Counted from the first letter of the stretch, positions 7,524 through 16,975 are shown. The stretch: 64,000 nt of DNA from Actinoplanes xinjiangensis (GCF_003148685.1 NZ_QGGR01000022.1:1-64000); one strand, 5' to 3'. Numbers and translations: made by a program. Notes: generated by a model not told the origin, from the sequence alone.

Positions 7524-8663
7524 TCAGCTCAGCCGGCTGGCGTTGAGGGCCATGTTCGCGGCGAAGTGCAGGTTGGCGACTTCGTGCTTTTCCAGCCGCT
7601 GCTGAACGGCCGCTTCGTACCGGCCGAGTTTGGCGAATCCGTCGGAGAACCAGCCGTTCTCGCTGCCGGTGCCATCGACGTAGGCGGCGTATCTTGTGCC
7701 GTCCGGCCACACCACCCGGGTGAGCAGGACGCCGAAGGCGGCCATGTCGGCTTCGGTCCAGAAGTTGCCGTGGTCCTTGGCTTCGACCAGATATGACAGG
7801 ACCCCGTTGGCGTGGCTGACGTCCTGGCCGGGTCGCTGCTCGGAGCCCCACTGGTCGTTCCAGAAGTACGCCGTCGCGTCGGCCGGGTTCGGGCGCAACT
7901 GGGCACGCAGTCGCTGGTCGATGGTGTCCACGACGGTCCGGTAGCGGGCCCGGCGGCCGTCGTCGGTGGTGATCAGCGACAGGTTGAGGCTGATCGCGGC
8001 CCAGTGGGCGGCCATGTGCGTACGGTCGCGGTAGATGTTGTCCTTCTCGCCCCGGGTCTGCCATTTGGTGAAGACGTGCTCTTCGGCGAAACCGAGCAGT
8101 CTCTCGTAGCGCTGGCGGTAGCGGGGATCGTCGTGAACCCCGGGCGTCTGCCGCACGACCCGCAACAGGGTGGTGGCGTGCCGCCAGAAATAACTCTCGT
8201 AGAGGGGCACCTCCACGCCGTTCGGCTGCAAATCCTCACGGTTGGAGACCCAGCCGAGGAACCGGTCGCGGTACTGGCTGGTCGGCAGCGACGACGACGC
8301 CTTCGCGGAGGCTGTCACGTTCTCGACGTACTCCAAGGCCCGGTCGAGGTAGCGGGTCTGACCGGTGGCCTGGAACATCGCGGTGTTCGCGTCGACGTCG
8401 TAGGACAGGCTGTAGTGGTTCCAGCTGTCGCCGGACCGGCTCGCGGGCAGCCCGTTCTCGCGCTCGAACTCCCACCCGTCGAGGTACTTCGCCTCCCAGT
8501 GGCTGACCGGCAACACCGAGGCCGGCCCCTGCGACGTCGCTGACGGTGTGGGAGCCGAAGCGGTAGCCGTCACCTCGGGCTCGTCCTGGACACTCCGGAC
8601 GGCGAACACCGCGCCGGCCACGATCAGCACGCCGAGAAGCCCCAGCAAGCTCCAGCGTCGCAC
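7524..8663 (-). CDS. Membrane-anchored alpha-helical (toroid-like) protein of unknown function
   Basis: With GTG at 8661-8663, preceded by GGAAGGGGAGG, the product is 379 residues: an N-terminal signal anchor (SLLGLLGVLIVAGAVFAV), a Thr/Ser/Pro linker, and about 310 residues rich in Trp, Tyr and paired helices. A TTG at 8726 would add 21 residues but has poor spacing. The helical repeats and aromatic motifs (YFWRHATTLLRVV, HMAAHWAAISLNLSL, DVSHANGVLSYLVEA) recall alpha/alpha-toroid folds of polysaccharide lyases and epimerases. I cannot assign a family or catalytic residues. It probably acts outside the membrane on a glycan or the cell wall. It is a single gene between the csp terminator and the ABC exporter. 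Confidence 0.7.
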   Translation of the reverse strand: MRRWSLLGLLGVLIVAGAVFAVRSVQDEPEVTATASAPTPSATSQGPASVLPVSHWEAKYLDGWEFERENGLPASRSGDSWNHYSLSYDVDANTAMFQATGQTRYLDRALEYVENVTASAKASSSLPTSQYRDRFLGWVSNREDLQPNGVEVPLYESYFWRHATTLLRVVRQTPGVHDDPRYRQRYERLLGFAEEHVFTKWQTRGEKDNIYRDRTHMAAHWAAISLNLSLITTDDGRRARYRTVVDTIDQRLRAQLRPNPADATAYFWNDQWGSEQRPGQDVSHANGVLSYLVEAKDHGNFWTEADMAAFGVLLTRVVWPDGTRYAAYVDGTGSENGWFSDGFAKLGRYEAAVQQRLEKHEVANLHFAANMALNASRLS

Positions 8664-8814
8664 GCCTCCCCTTCCGCAGTCCTTCCCTTCTTTGGTACGC
8701 GACGGACCTCCGGATCGGCGTGTCAATTCCTCGACAGGGTGGCGCCGATGGCAGCACGCTCACGTTCCCGGGGTCGGTAGTCACCGGGAGACTGGTGAGA
8801 GACGCCCCAGTGCC

Positions 8815-11175
8815 CTATTCGTAGGCGAGTGCCTGCCGGACCGTCATCCGGGCGGCCCGGCGTGCGGGCAGCAGGGCCGCCACCACGCAGATCCCGCAGA
8901 CCAGCAGCAGCCAGCCGACCACCGCGAAGCCGTTGGCCGTCACGGCCAGCGGTGTGTTGAGCAGGAGATCACCGAAGATCGAGCCGAAGGCCAGAGTCGC
9001 CGGGACAGCCAGCACCACCGCCGCGACCAGCCAGCTCACGACACCGATGGTGACGGCTTCGGCCAGGATCAGACCGCGCACGGCACGATCGGTGGCCCCG
9101 AGCGACCGCAGGACGCCGATCTCCCGGGTCCGTTCGGTGATCGACACCGTGAGGATGGTCGCCAGTCCCAGACCACCCACCACGACGCTGATCACGGTGA
9201 CCAGGTTCAGGAACACCACGAAGATGATCTGATGGGCGACCAGGACCTTACGGATGTCGTCCTGGGTGCGTACCCCGGCGACCGCCATCCCACCACCGGT
9301 CAGAGCCTTCTCGAGGTCCTGTCGTAGCGGCGCCGGATCGACCGCCTGGCTGATCAGCCGGATCGTGTCGGCGGTGCCCGCGGTCCCGCTGGCGGCAGCC
9401 AGTTCGTCGCGGTCGACCCAGGCGGACGGGGAGCCGACCTGGACGGCGACACCGACGATGGTCCAGCCGGTCTCCTGATCACCGGTACGGGTGGTCAGCG
9501 TCGATCCGACGGTGGCTCCGGGATTCTCCTGCGCATAGTCGGCGCTGAGCACCATGGCCCGCTGCTCTCCGGGTTGCAGCCATCGTCCGGCGGTCAGTTT
9601 CAGTCGCAGGTCCAGGCTCGCGGACGGGACACCGCTGATCTGCCCGGTCCGCCCGGCGGGGAACGTCGCCGGCGCCGAGGTCCAGATCTCGGCGCGGGCG
9701 ATGCCGGGTACCGCGGTGACCGCCCGTTCGAGCCGGTCGACCGGGTACGGCCGGTCCAGCATGACGGTCAGGTCGTACGGCTCGGCCGCGATGGTCTGCT
9801 CGACGAACGTGTCGGCGAGCCCGTCGGACACGTTGAAGGCGGCCATGAACATCGCCCCGCCCACGGCCAGGGCGGCGCTGGCGAGCACGAGCCGGCCGCG
9901 ACGGCGCACGGCGTTACGGACGCCCAGCAGCGGCAGGCGCGGCAGCCGGGTGCCGCGGGCCAGGCGCCCACCACCGGCGATGCGAGGCGCGGTCACCCCG
10001 TGGTCGCGCATCGCCGCCACCGGCGCCACCCGGCAGGCGCGGATCAGCAGGACCGCGGCCACCAGCAGCGGCACCACGATCCCGGCGGTCAGCTGGGCGA
10101 TGATCAGCCACCACGGCATCGAGTCGTCGGTGACCTCGAAGTTCATGAACTCGGCGATGAACCCGACGAAACCGAGCCCGGCCAGCCGCCCCAGCGGCCA
10201 TCCGATCAGGCACGCCGCCACCGCCAGCACTGTGGTGCCGGCGAGATAACCGCCGGCGATCTGTTGCCAGGTCGCACCGACGGCTTTCATCGTGCCGATC
10301 TCACGGACCTGCCCGGCGAGCAACCCGGACACCACGGTGACGATCAGCAGCACGCTCAGCAGCAGCGCCAGCGCCCCGAACAGCAGCTCCAGCCGCAGCA
10401 TGCCGTTCATGATCTCCTGATGCGGATGGGCCCCGGGCTCCGGGACGTCGACGGTGGTCACCGAAACGCCGGCCGCGGTGAGCCGCTGCGCCACCGCGTC
10501 GGCGACCGACCTGATGTGAGCAGCGTCCGTGCGGTCCCCGTCGACGAGGATGCGGACCTCGGCCGGGGTGGCCGCGAAGCCGAAGCCCGCCACGGTCTGC
10601 GGGGTGACGTAGCCGTACACCATGCCCTCGACCCAGCTGGGCGGCAGGCCGGGATCACTGGCGGTCCCGGCGATCGGCACCGTCCGGACCGGTAACCCGG
10701 GCAGCTCGACCTCGACGTGTTCGCCGCTGCCGATATCGTCGAGCAACCGCAGCCCGGACTGCTCCAGCACGATCTGCCCGTCCACCGGCGGCCAGGCACC
10801 GTCGCGTGGTGTCAGCCGGGCGATCCGGTTGCCCGCGTACGAGTCGCGGACCGTCAACCGCAACGGCTCCCACTGCCGGGCCCCCGGCTGCCGGATCCGT
10901 GCGGTGAGCGTCCGACTGGTGTCCGCCGCGGCCACCCCCGGCACGGCGCGAACCTGCTCGGCCGCGGCCGGAGTGACACCGCGGGCGCTGATCGTCGCCG
11001 ACGGCGGATCGGTGGCGAGGTAGCCGGTCCGCTGCTGGGACCGGGCGACGGCATAGCTGGTCGACACCGCGGTCACGGCGAGCACGGCGAGACCCATCGC
11101 GGCCACCACGACGGTCGTGCGGCCCCATCTGCGGCGCAGGTCGCGGGCCACCTTGCGGGAACGGACCCCGGTCAT
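8815..11175 (-). CDS. ABC transporter permease, FtsX/MacB type
   Basis: This 786-residue permease has two FtsX-type units. Each has a first helix and large extracytoplasmic domain followed by three helices, with the marker EIGTMKAVGATWQQI near residue 285 and TREIGVLRSLGATDRAV near residue 700. Such fused permeases work with a MacB/LolD-class ATPase in mechanotransmission, moving lipoproteins, peptides or antibiotics across the membrane. The start overlaps the stop of the ATPase gene by 4 bp (ATGA), so the pair form one operon. The divergent two-component genes just upstream suggest induction by envelope stress or antimicrobial peptides. Confidence 0.88.
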   Translation of the reverse strand: MTGVRSRKVARDLRRRWGRTTVVVAAMGLAVLAVTAVSTSYAVARSQQRTGYLATDPPSATISARGVTPAAAEQVRAVPGVAAADTSRTLTARIRQPGARQWEPLRLTVRDSYAGNRIARLTPRDGAWPPVDGQIVLEQSGLRLLDDIGSGEHVEVELPGLPVRTVPIAGTASDPGLPPSWVEGMVYGYVTPQTVAGFGFAATPAEVRILVDGDRTDAAHIRSVADAVAQRLTAAGVSVTTVDVPEPGAHPHQEIMNGMLRLELLFGALALLLSVLLIVTVVSGLLAGQVREIGTMKAVGATWQQIAGGYLAGTTVLAVAACLIGWPLGRLAGLGFVGFIAEFMNFEVTDDSMPWWLIIAQLTAGIVVPLLVAAVLLIRACRVAPVAAMRDHGVTAPRIAGGGRLARGTRLPRLPLLGVRNAVRRRGRLVLASAALAVGGAMFMAAFNVSDGLADTFVEQTIAAEPYDLTVMLDRPYPVDRLERAVTAVPGIARAEIWTSAPATFPAGRTGQISGVPSASLDLRLKLTAGRWLQPGEQRAMVLSADYAQENPGATVGSTLTTRTGDQETGWTIVGVAVQVGSPSAWVDRDELAAASGTAGTADTIRLISQAVDPAPLRQDLEKALTGGGMAVAGVRTQDDIRKVLVAHQIIFVVFLNLVTVISVVVGGLGLATILTVSITERTREIGVLRSLGATDRAVRGLILAEAVTIGVVSWLVAAVVLAVPATLAFGSIFGDLLLNTPLAVTANGFAVVGWLLLVCGICVVAALLPARRAARMTVRQALAYE

Positions 11176-11882
11176 GCCGCGACCCGGCCGTCGGCAAGGG
11201 TGACGGTCCGGTGCACCCAGCGGGTGATGTCCCGTTCATGGGTGACCATCAGGACACAGGTTCCGGCGGCGGCGACCTCACCGAGCAGGTCCAGCACGGC
11301 ATCGCCGGTGTGCGTGTCCAGGTTGCCGGTCGGCTCGTCGGCGACCAGCACCGGCGGCTCGTTCACCAGAGCCCGGGCGATCGCTGCCCGCTGCTGCTCG
11401 CCGCCGGAGAGCGTGGCGGGCAACTTGTCGGCGTGGGCGCGCAGGCCCACCCGGTTCAGCATGTCGAGGGCGCGGTCCCGGCGCTGCCGGACGCCGACGG
11501 TGCGGCTCAGTTCCATCGGCAGCACGACATTCTCGGCCACCGTCAGCGTGGGCAGCAGCTGGAAGAACTGGAAGACCACACCGACGGCACGGCCACGCCA
11601 TGCAGCCAGCCGATTCTCGCTCAGCCCCTCCAGATCGGTGCCGGCCACCCGCAGACGTCCGGAGGTCGGCTGGTCGAGACCGGCGATGAGGTTCATCAGG
11701 GTCGACTTGCCGGAGCCGGACCGGCCCACGACCGCCACGAACTCGCCGCGGCGTGCTTGCAGGTCGATGCCGTCGAGTGCCCGGAACTCCGCCGAGGCGG
11801 ACCGGTAGGTCTTCACGATCTTCTCGACGTCCACGACCACGTCCGGATCGGTTGCGGTTTCTCTCGTCATGCCGGACAGCAC
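11172..11882 (-). CDS. ABC transporter ATP-binding protein, MacB/LolD type
   Basis: The ATPase has Walker A GRSGSGKST, signature LSGGEQQR, Walker B VLVADEPTGN and the switch His of VTHERD. I place the start at GTG 11882 because GGAGGA lies 9 nt before it. The ATG at 11870 (MTRETATDPD) has no such site, and the longer frame to 12029 crosses the promoter region. The product is 236 residues, the usual size. It pairs with the downstream 786-residue permease. The 100-bp gap to the divergent response regulator must hold both promoters. Confidence 0.88.
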   Translation of the reverse strand: MLSGMTRETATDPDVVVDVEKIVKTYRSASAEFRALDGIDLQARRGEFVAVVGRSGSGKSTLMNLIAGLDQPTSGRLRVAGTDLEGLSENRLAAWRGRAVGVVFQFFQLLPTLTVAENVVLPMELSRTVGVRQRRDRALDMLNRVGLRAHADKLPATLSGGEQQRAAIARALVNEPPVLVADEPTGNLDTHTGDAVLDLLGEVAAAGTCVLMVTHERDITRWVHRTVTLADGRVAA

Positions 11883-11982
11883 AGTGGTGCATCCTCCCCA
11901 GGGCTTCCCGGTTTCCTCTGAGTTCCCCATGAGAACCGCTGCGGCGGTTCGGGTACGCGGCGACGGCTGATTGACTGGCCCG

Positions 11983-12675
11983 GTGAGCAACACCGAACGA
12001 GTCCTGGTGGTCGACGACGAACCCAACATCAGCGAACTGCTGGGGACCGCGCTGCGTTTCGTCGGCTACGACGTGCGTACCGCCGGGGACGCCGGGCAGG
12101 CCCTGGCCGTCGCCGAGTCGTTCCGGCCGGACCTGGTGGTCCTGGATGTGATGCTGCCCGATCTGGACGGCTTCCAGGTGTGCCACCGGCTGCGCGGGCT
12201 GCTGCCGCAGATCCGGGTGGTGTTCCTGACGGCACGCAACCAGGCCGCCGACGCCGTCACCGGACTCACCGACGCCGGCGGCGACGAGTACATCCGCAAG
12301 CCGTTCGACCTCGACGAGCTGATCGCCCGGGTGGCGCTGGTGCTGCGGCGAGGCGCGGTCGCCCGCCCGAGGCGGCTGCACGTCGCCGATCTCGTCCTGG
12401 ACCAGGACACCTACGACGTCAACCGCGACGACCGGCCACTCTCGCTGTCGCCGACCGAGTTCCGGCTCCTGAACTACCTGATGCTCAACACCGGCCGGGT
12501 CGTCTCCAAGGAACAGATCCGCGACCAGGTGTGGCAGTACGACTTCGCCGGCGAGGTCGGCGTGGTCGAGAACTACATCTCCTACCTGCGCCGCAAACTC
12601 GGCGACCCGCCACTGATCCGCACCGTCCGCGGCGTCGGATACCAGCTGCGCAGCCCCCGACCGGGCGCGGTATGA
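11983..12675 (+). CDS. OmpR/PhoB-family response regulator
   Basis: The protein has a receiver domain (residues 5-118; acidic pocket VVDDEPN, phospho-acceptor Asp55 in VVLDVMLPD, conserved Lys in YIRKPF) and a C-terminal winged helix (about 130-228; LSPTEFRLLNYLMLN, ending VRGVGYQLR). The GTG start at 11983 has no clear ribosome binding site, so the message may be leaderless. The stop overlaps the ATG of the kinase gene. Divergence from the MacB-type exporter suggests that this system controls it. Confidence 0.9.
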   Translation: MSNTERVLVVDDEPNISELLGTALRFVGYDVRTAGDAGQALAVAESFRPDLVVLDVMLPDLDGFQVCHRLRGLLPQIRVVFLTARNQAADAVTGLTDAGGDEYIRKPFDLDELIARVALVLRRGAVARPRRLHVADLVLDQDTYDVNRDDRPLSLSPTEFRLLNYLMLNTGRVVSKEQIRDQVWQYDFAGEVGVVENYISYLRRKLGDPPLIRTVRGVGYQLRSPRPGAV

Positions 12676-14060
12676 CCGGTATCGCCGCCACACATCACCG
12701 GCGGCCGCTGCGGCACCGGCTCATCATGCTCATGGTCACCGTCGTCACCACGATCCTGCTGATCACCGTCGTGGCGTTCATGACCCTGATCTTCCAGCTG
12801 CTGTCCGGCGAACGCGACGAACGGCTCACCGCCGCGCTCGCCACCACCGGCGAATACACCGACGTGACCCTGCAGATCGTCGACTCGTCCGGTCGTACCC
12901 GATCGATCTTGCAGATCCAGGGCCGCGGCGGCCCGGCCGCACCCACCGCCGAGGCCGCGGCAGCGGCCGTCCAGGCCGCACACCCGATCACCGTGACCGG
13001 CCCGGACGGCGCGTGGCGGCTGGCCGCCCGCCCGCAGCCGGACGGCACGTGGCTGCTCGCCGGCCAGCCCATCGACGGCGAACGCCGCCTGCACGACCGC
13101 CTCGCGCTCATCTGGTGCGGCACCGTCCTGGTCATCCTGCTGGTGACCGCCGGCCTGACAAGACACCTCATCCGGTACGGGCTACGCCCCCTCACCGCCG
13201 TCGCCGACGAGGCCACCCGCATTCACGCCGGTGACCTGACCCGCCGGCTGCCGGCCGCAACCTCGGACGAGATCGGACAACTCGCCGCCGCCGTCAACGG
13301 CATGCTCGACCGCGTGCAGACCGCCCTGCACGAGCGGCAACAGGCCGACGAGCGGCTGCGCAGGTTCGTCGACGACGCCGGCCACGAACTGCGGACACCG
13401 GTGACCGCCATCCGTGGCTGGGCCGACCTCTACCGGCGCGGCGCCATCCCCGACAGTGAGATCCCCACCGCGATGCGCCGCATCCGCCAGGAGACCGAAC
13501 GGGTCGGCTCCCTGGTCGACCAACTGCTGCAACTCGCCAGCCTCGACCAGCCCACCGGCGGACCCGGCCGACAGGAAACCCGCCGGACCGTCGACCTCGC
13601 CGAGATCGTCCGCGATGCCGTACTCGACGCCCGCGCGGTCGACGCCGACCGGCCGATCACCGCCGACCTGCCGCCCACCGGCACCGGCCTGGTCCGCGGC
13701 GACGCCATGGCCCTGCACCAGGTCGTCGCCAACCTGCTCGCCAACGTCCGGGCGCACACCCCGCCCGGCACAGCCGCCCGCCTGCACCTGCAACGGCAGG
13801 TCGCCGGCGGCGACCGCATCGTGTTGCGGGTCGCCGACGACGGGCCCGGCGTGCCGGCGGAGGTGCGCGACAGGGTGTTCGACCGGTTCTTCCGCGTCGA
13901 CCCGGCACGAGCGCATCGCGACAGCAGCGGCGCCGGGCTCGGCCTGTCCATCGTCGCGGCGATCGTGGCCGACCACGGCGGTGACATCCGCGCCGAACCC
14001 GGCGACGGGTTCACCGTACGGATCAGCCTGCCCGCCGCTCGACCCGCATCCGCCCGGTGA
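12672..14060 (+). CDS. Sensor histidine kinase of the OmpR-type system
   Basis: The 462-residue membrane kinase has TM1 at about 16-42, an extracytoplasmic sensor to about 142, TM2 at about 145-163, a HAMP linker, and a HisKA domain with phospho-acceptor His238 (DDAGHELRTPVTAIRGW). A HATPase_c domain follows, with N box (VANLLANVRAHT), DDGPGVP and GAGLGLSIV. The ATG overlaps the response regulator stop (ATGA). The short Ala-rich sensor region has no recognised ligand motif. The divergent ABC exporter is the likely target, possibly responding to cationic peptides or envelope stress. Confidence 0.9.
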   Translation: MTGIAATHHRRPLRHRLIMLMVTVVTTILLITVVAFMTLIFQLLSGERDERLTAALATTGEYTDVTLQIVDSSGRTRSILQIQGRGGPAAPTAEAAAAAVQAAHPITVTGPDGAWRLAARPQPDGTWLLAGQPIDGERRLHDRLALIWCGTVLVILLVTAGLTRHLIRYGLRPLTAVADEATRIHAGDLTRRLPAATSDEIGQLAAAVNGMLDRVQTALHERQQADERLRRFVDDAGHELRTPVTAIRGWADLYRRGAIPDSEIPTAMRRIRQETERVGSLVDQLLQLASLDQPTGGPGRQETRRTVDLAEIVRDAVLDARAVDADRPITADLPPTGTGLVRGDAMALHQVVANLLANVRAHTPPGTAARLHLQRQVAGGDRIVLRVADDGPGVPAEVRDRVFDRFFRVDPARAHRDSSGAGLGLSIVAAIVADHGGDIRAEPGDGFTVRISLPAARPASAR

Positions 14061-14114
14061 TCGCCGTATCCCTCACGGACGGATCGGGTTCGCCGGTCCG
14101 ACGCGGCCGGATCG

Positions 14115-15008
14115 TCAGCCGGCGGACTTCGACCGTGGGTCGGCGAACCAGGCCTTGCTAAACTCCTGCACGGCAGGCAGATCGAAGGCCGAGCACACCA
14201 ACTCCGTACGGTAGGCGTGCACCGCCTTGACCGGTTCGGTCTGGGCCGGGTCGGGGCCGCCGACGACCTTGCCGGACGACTTGTCGTTGACGTAGGCCCG
14301 CAGCTGGGCGAGCTGGTCGGCGGGCAGGTCCGGGCGGTAGCGCACGATGACGAACCCGTCACCGACGACGTGCCCGAACGCCTTCGCCGGTGCTTGTTCA
14401 CCGGGTTCGTAGAAGTCCTTCGGCGGGTGGCCGCCACCACCGGGGTAGGTGCCGGTGCGTTCCCGGACCTGACAGCTCGCGCTCACCGCCTCGGCCGGTT
14501 CCTCCTTCGCGGTGACCTCGAGAACGGTGAGGACTCCGGCGGCGACGATGCCGGCGGCGATCAGGGCGCCGTATGCCAGCCGGATCCGCTGTGGTGACGG
14601 GCGGACCCTGCCGAGCAGCCGCACCGCGCCGGCCATCAGCAGCAGGGCGGCGAGCTGGCCCAGTTCGACACCGAGGTTGAAGAACAACACCCGCGACAGC
14701 ACGCCGTCGGCGGGCAGGTCCAGGTCCTGTAGCCGGGGTGCCAGGCCGATGCCGTGTACGAGGCCGAACCCGAACACGGCCGCACCGAACCAGCGCCAGT
14801 CCGCCGGCCTGCCGACGACCCCCACGACACCGACGAAGACCAGGCTGAACGCGACCGCGATGTCGACCAGGGTCGCGTTGACCCGCCACCCGGCCAATGT
14901 CGCGACGATCAGGGTGATGCTGTGCCCGAGGGCGAACAGGCTGATGAACGTGGCCGCCCGCTTCGCGGCATCGTGTATTGGTCGCATCGCGCAGCTGAGA
15001 AGTTCCAC
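14115..15008 (-). CDS. N-terminally truncated HupE/UreJ-DUF3105 protein
   Basis: The protein (up to 297 residues) is a close paralogue of the one at 17437-18492. It begins at the second conserved block (FALGHSITLIVATLAGWRVNAT versus FVAGHSTTLIIATLAGWQVNAT). It therefore lacks the signal peptide, the first helices and the His-containing EHMLLGWDHLLF segment of its sister. The C-terminal 110 residues match the DUF3105-like domain (HVVGDGFVIVRYRPDLP). No missing N-terminal coding sequence can be found in any frame up to 15140. The start is unclear: GTG 15008 or ATG 14987. It may be a decaying duplicate or a shortened partner subunit. Confidence 0.65.
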   Translation of the reverse strand: MELLSCAMRPIHDAAKRAATFISLFALGHSITLIVATLAGWRVNATLVDIAVAFSLVFVGVVGVVGRPADWRWFGAAVFGFGLVHGIGLAPRLQDLDLPADGVLSRVLFFNLGVELGQLAALLLMAGAVRLLGRVRPSPQRIRLAYGALIAAGIVAAGVLTVLEVTAKEEPAEAVSASCQVRERTGTYPGGGGHPPKDFYEPGEQAPAKAFGHVVGDGFVIVRYRPDLPADQLAQLRAYVNDKSSGKVVGGPDPAQTEPVKAVHAYRTELVCSAFDLPAVQEFSKAWFADPRSKSAG

Positions 15009-15139
15009 ACCGGTTGGAGAGGACTCACCTCACGGCATCCTCTCCGCAGGCACACCCGGACGACGCCGACGGCCACCACCGTGAACTGTCACACGACCGG
15101 AGGGACCGTCCGACCGCGGCAGCTGGTTAACTGGACGAC

Positions 15140-15538
15140 ATGACCGCGGACCCGTACCGGACGCGCCGGCCCGGACGCCCGCGCCCGGGTGCGGGTGCCG
15201 CGGTGGTCATGCTTCTGCTGCTTCTCGCCGCGATCGCGATGTTCCCGGTCGACCACGAGCACCACTACACCGTCGCGGAGCACGACCACGTGTCGGGTGC
15301 GGCGTGCGTGACGCAGCATCACCACATCGGTGCGCCGATACCCGAACACGGGCACCGCCACGAGGCCGATGTCGTGTCGAACCTGACGCCGCGTTCCCGC
15401 CTCACCGCACCGGACGTCGTCGTCGCCCTCGCGGTCGCGTGCGGCAGTGCGACGGACTCCCCGGTTCCCCCGTCCCGTGCCGCGCCTCCGGTGCCACCTG
15501 ACGTCGATCTCCATCTGCTGGGCGTGCTGCGGGTGTAG
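15140..15538 (+). CDS. His-rich single-pass membrane or secreted protein, likely metal-binding
   Basis: The 132-residue protein has a basic N-terminus, one hydrophobic segment (about 20-36, VVMLLLLLAAIAMF), and an external part packed with His: DHEHHYTVAEHDH, QHHHIGAPIPEHGHRHEAD. The Pro-rich C-terminus ends in Val. Clusters of this kind bind Ni, Zn, Co or Cu. Divergent from the truncated HupE gene and near a full HupE gene, it may buffer or deliver the metal that HupE transports. That role is inferred. There is no strong ribosome binding site before ATG 15140, and no known family is recognised. Confidence 0.65.
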   Translation: MTADPYRTRRPGRPRPGAGAAVVMLLLLLAAIAMFPVDHEHHYTVAEHDHVSGAACVTQHHHIGAPIPEHGHRHEADVVSNLTPRSRLTAPDVVVALAVACGSATDSPVPPSRAAPPVPPDVDLHLLGVLRV

Positions 15539-15646
15539 GAGGCCTGCGCCTTCGCACCCATCTCAGGCACCATTTCGCTCCCGCCACGCCATGCGCGTCG
15601 CGGACGGCGCCTGCTTCGCGTCCCGCAGACCAGAGAGACGATCGAC

Positions 15647-16279
15647 GTGTACCCGCAACCCCGACGCCGGACCACCCATGCCTACGGAACCCCGAAGAAT
15701 CTTCTCGTGTACGACCGATGGGGCGCCTACGGCCGCCCGATCGTCCTGCTGCACGGCCTGCTGTCCGACCGCACCATGTGGTGGCCGGTGGCCGCCGACC
15801 TCGGTGACTCCTGCACCGCCATCGCGGTCGACCTGCCCGGCCACGGCGACTCCGCGCCCCGCGAGCACTACCACCTCGACCAGCTCACCCACGACCTGGC
15901 CATGATGATCAGCCGCCTCGACCTGCGGCGCGCACCGATTCTGGTCGCCCACGCCGAGGCCACCATGATCGCGGAGACGTTCGCCGACCACTACGCCACC
16001 CATGCCGTGCTCGGCGTGGGAACAACGGCTGTCACCGGCGACGATCTGGCGGCGGTGCCGGAGCCGTACCGGCAGTTCGCCGTCCCCCGTGAGGATCGGG
16101 GGCTGCGGGCGGCGTACCTCGAATCGTTGACCTGGCCGCCCGCCCGGACCCGGACCTCGACGCCCGCGCCGGCCCGGGTCCACGCAGGCGAGACGCCGCA
16201 GCCGCACCTCGGCGCCGACCGTTTCCCGCACCTGCGTGATCCCTGCGCGTTCGCCGAGATGCTACGGAGCCTGCGCTGA
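15647..16279 (+). CDS. Alpha/beta-hydrolase-fold protein lacking the catalytic serine
   Basis: The 210-residue protein follows the alpha/beta hydrolase pattern: VLLHGLLSDRTMWWPV (oxyanion HG), VDLPGHGDSA, and a terminal His motif (RFPHLRDP). The nucleophile elbow, normally G-H-S-x-G, reads A-H-A-E-A, so the Ser and both elbow Gly residues are gone. The region that usually carries the catalytic Asp is replaced by a Pro/Arg/Thr-rich stretch. Classical esterase activity is unlikely; a binding role or gene decay is more plausible. The start is GTG 15647. It lies within the His-rich/HupE cluster. Confidence 0.7.
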   Translation: MYPQPRRRTTHAYGTPKNLLVYDRWGAYGRPIVLLHGLLSDRTMWWPVAADLGDSCTAIAVDLPGHGDSAPREHYHLDQLTHDLAMMISRLDLRRAPILVAHAEATMIAETFADHYATHAVLGVGTTAVTGDDLAAVPEPYRQFAVPREDRGLRAAYLESLTWPPARTRTSTPAPARVHAGETPQPHLGADRFPHLRDPCAFAEMLRSLR

Positions 16280-16333
16280 CAGGCCACCGGCCGCTACTTC
16301 GCTCTAGCATGACCGGCAGACCGGACATCCGGC

Positions 16334-16975
16334 GTGAATGACCCCGAGGACATGACGAAACCGACACCACTTCCCGGGCAGCGCGGCGGCCGTCTTCTGA
16401 CGGTCGTGTCGGCGCTGTCCGCCGGCGTGCTCGGCTGGCTGATCGCCCATGCATGCACCGACTGGCTACTCGCGCATGCCGGGCACCACCACGGGAATCC
16501 AGGTGCTCACGGTCACCTTCATCTGTCTGCCGCGATCCTGCTCACGGCGTGCCTGGCCGCCGGCTCGGTGCTGGCCGTGTTCATGGCCGCGATGGCCGGC
16601 CGTGTTCGCGCCGGCCCGCGCCGCCACCGGCCGATGAGTTCCGTCGCGCACCGGTCGAGCCTGCTCAGCACCACGGCGTTCGTCGCGGCGGAGTTCGGCG
16701 AACACGCCGCTGCCGGCGCGCACGACGTACCGCCGGCCGGGGTCCTCCTGCTGGGCTGCGCGGTGCACGCCCTGATCAGTGCGGCCTGCGCTCTGGTGTG
16801 GCGGCACTGTCTCGAGCAGGTGCTCGGTCTCGCGGCCCGGATCCGGCGGACCGCCTCCTACCGCAACGCCCACAAGCCTCCGGCCGTCGTTCGGCGCCCG
16901 GTGGCATTGCGCCGGACGTGGCAGGCGCTGGCAATGGCCGGGCGGGCGCCGCCGACCGCCTCCGCCCGCGGCTGA
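16334..16975 (+). CDS. His-rich multi-pass membrane protein
   Basis: The 213-residue protein has about four hydrophobic segments: residues 20-45, 65-90, 110-130 and 135-155. A metal-ligand-like loop sits after the first (HAGHHHGNPGAHGHLH), and the tail is basic and cytoplasmic. It has no known family that I recognise. The loop placement predicts an extracytoplasmic metal site, as in the His-rich protein at 15140. Start codons GTG 16334 and ATG 16352 are both possible. The lipoprotein and HupE genes follow on the same strand, so a shared metal-homeostasis role is inferred. Confidence 0.62.
   Translation: MNDPEDMTKPTPLPGQRGGRLLTVVSALSAGVLGWLIAHACTDWLLAHAGHHHGNPGAHGHLHLSAAILLTACLAAGSVLAVFMAAMAGRVRAGPRRHRPMSSVAHRSSLLSTTAFVAAEFGEHAAAGAHDVPPAGVLLLGCAVHALISAACALVWRHCLEQVLGLAARIRRTASYRNAHKPPAVVRRPVALRRTWQALAMAGRAPPTASARG

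Noticed and set aside
8664-8726. TTG start for the anchored helical protein
   Set aside because: Its purine stretch is too close to the codon, and the added residues precede an otherwise normal signal anchor.
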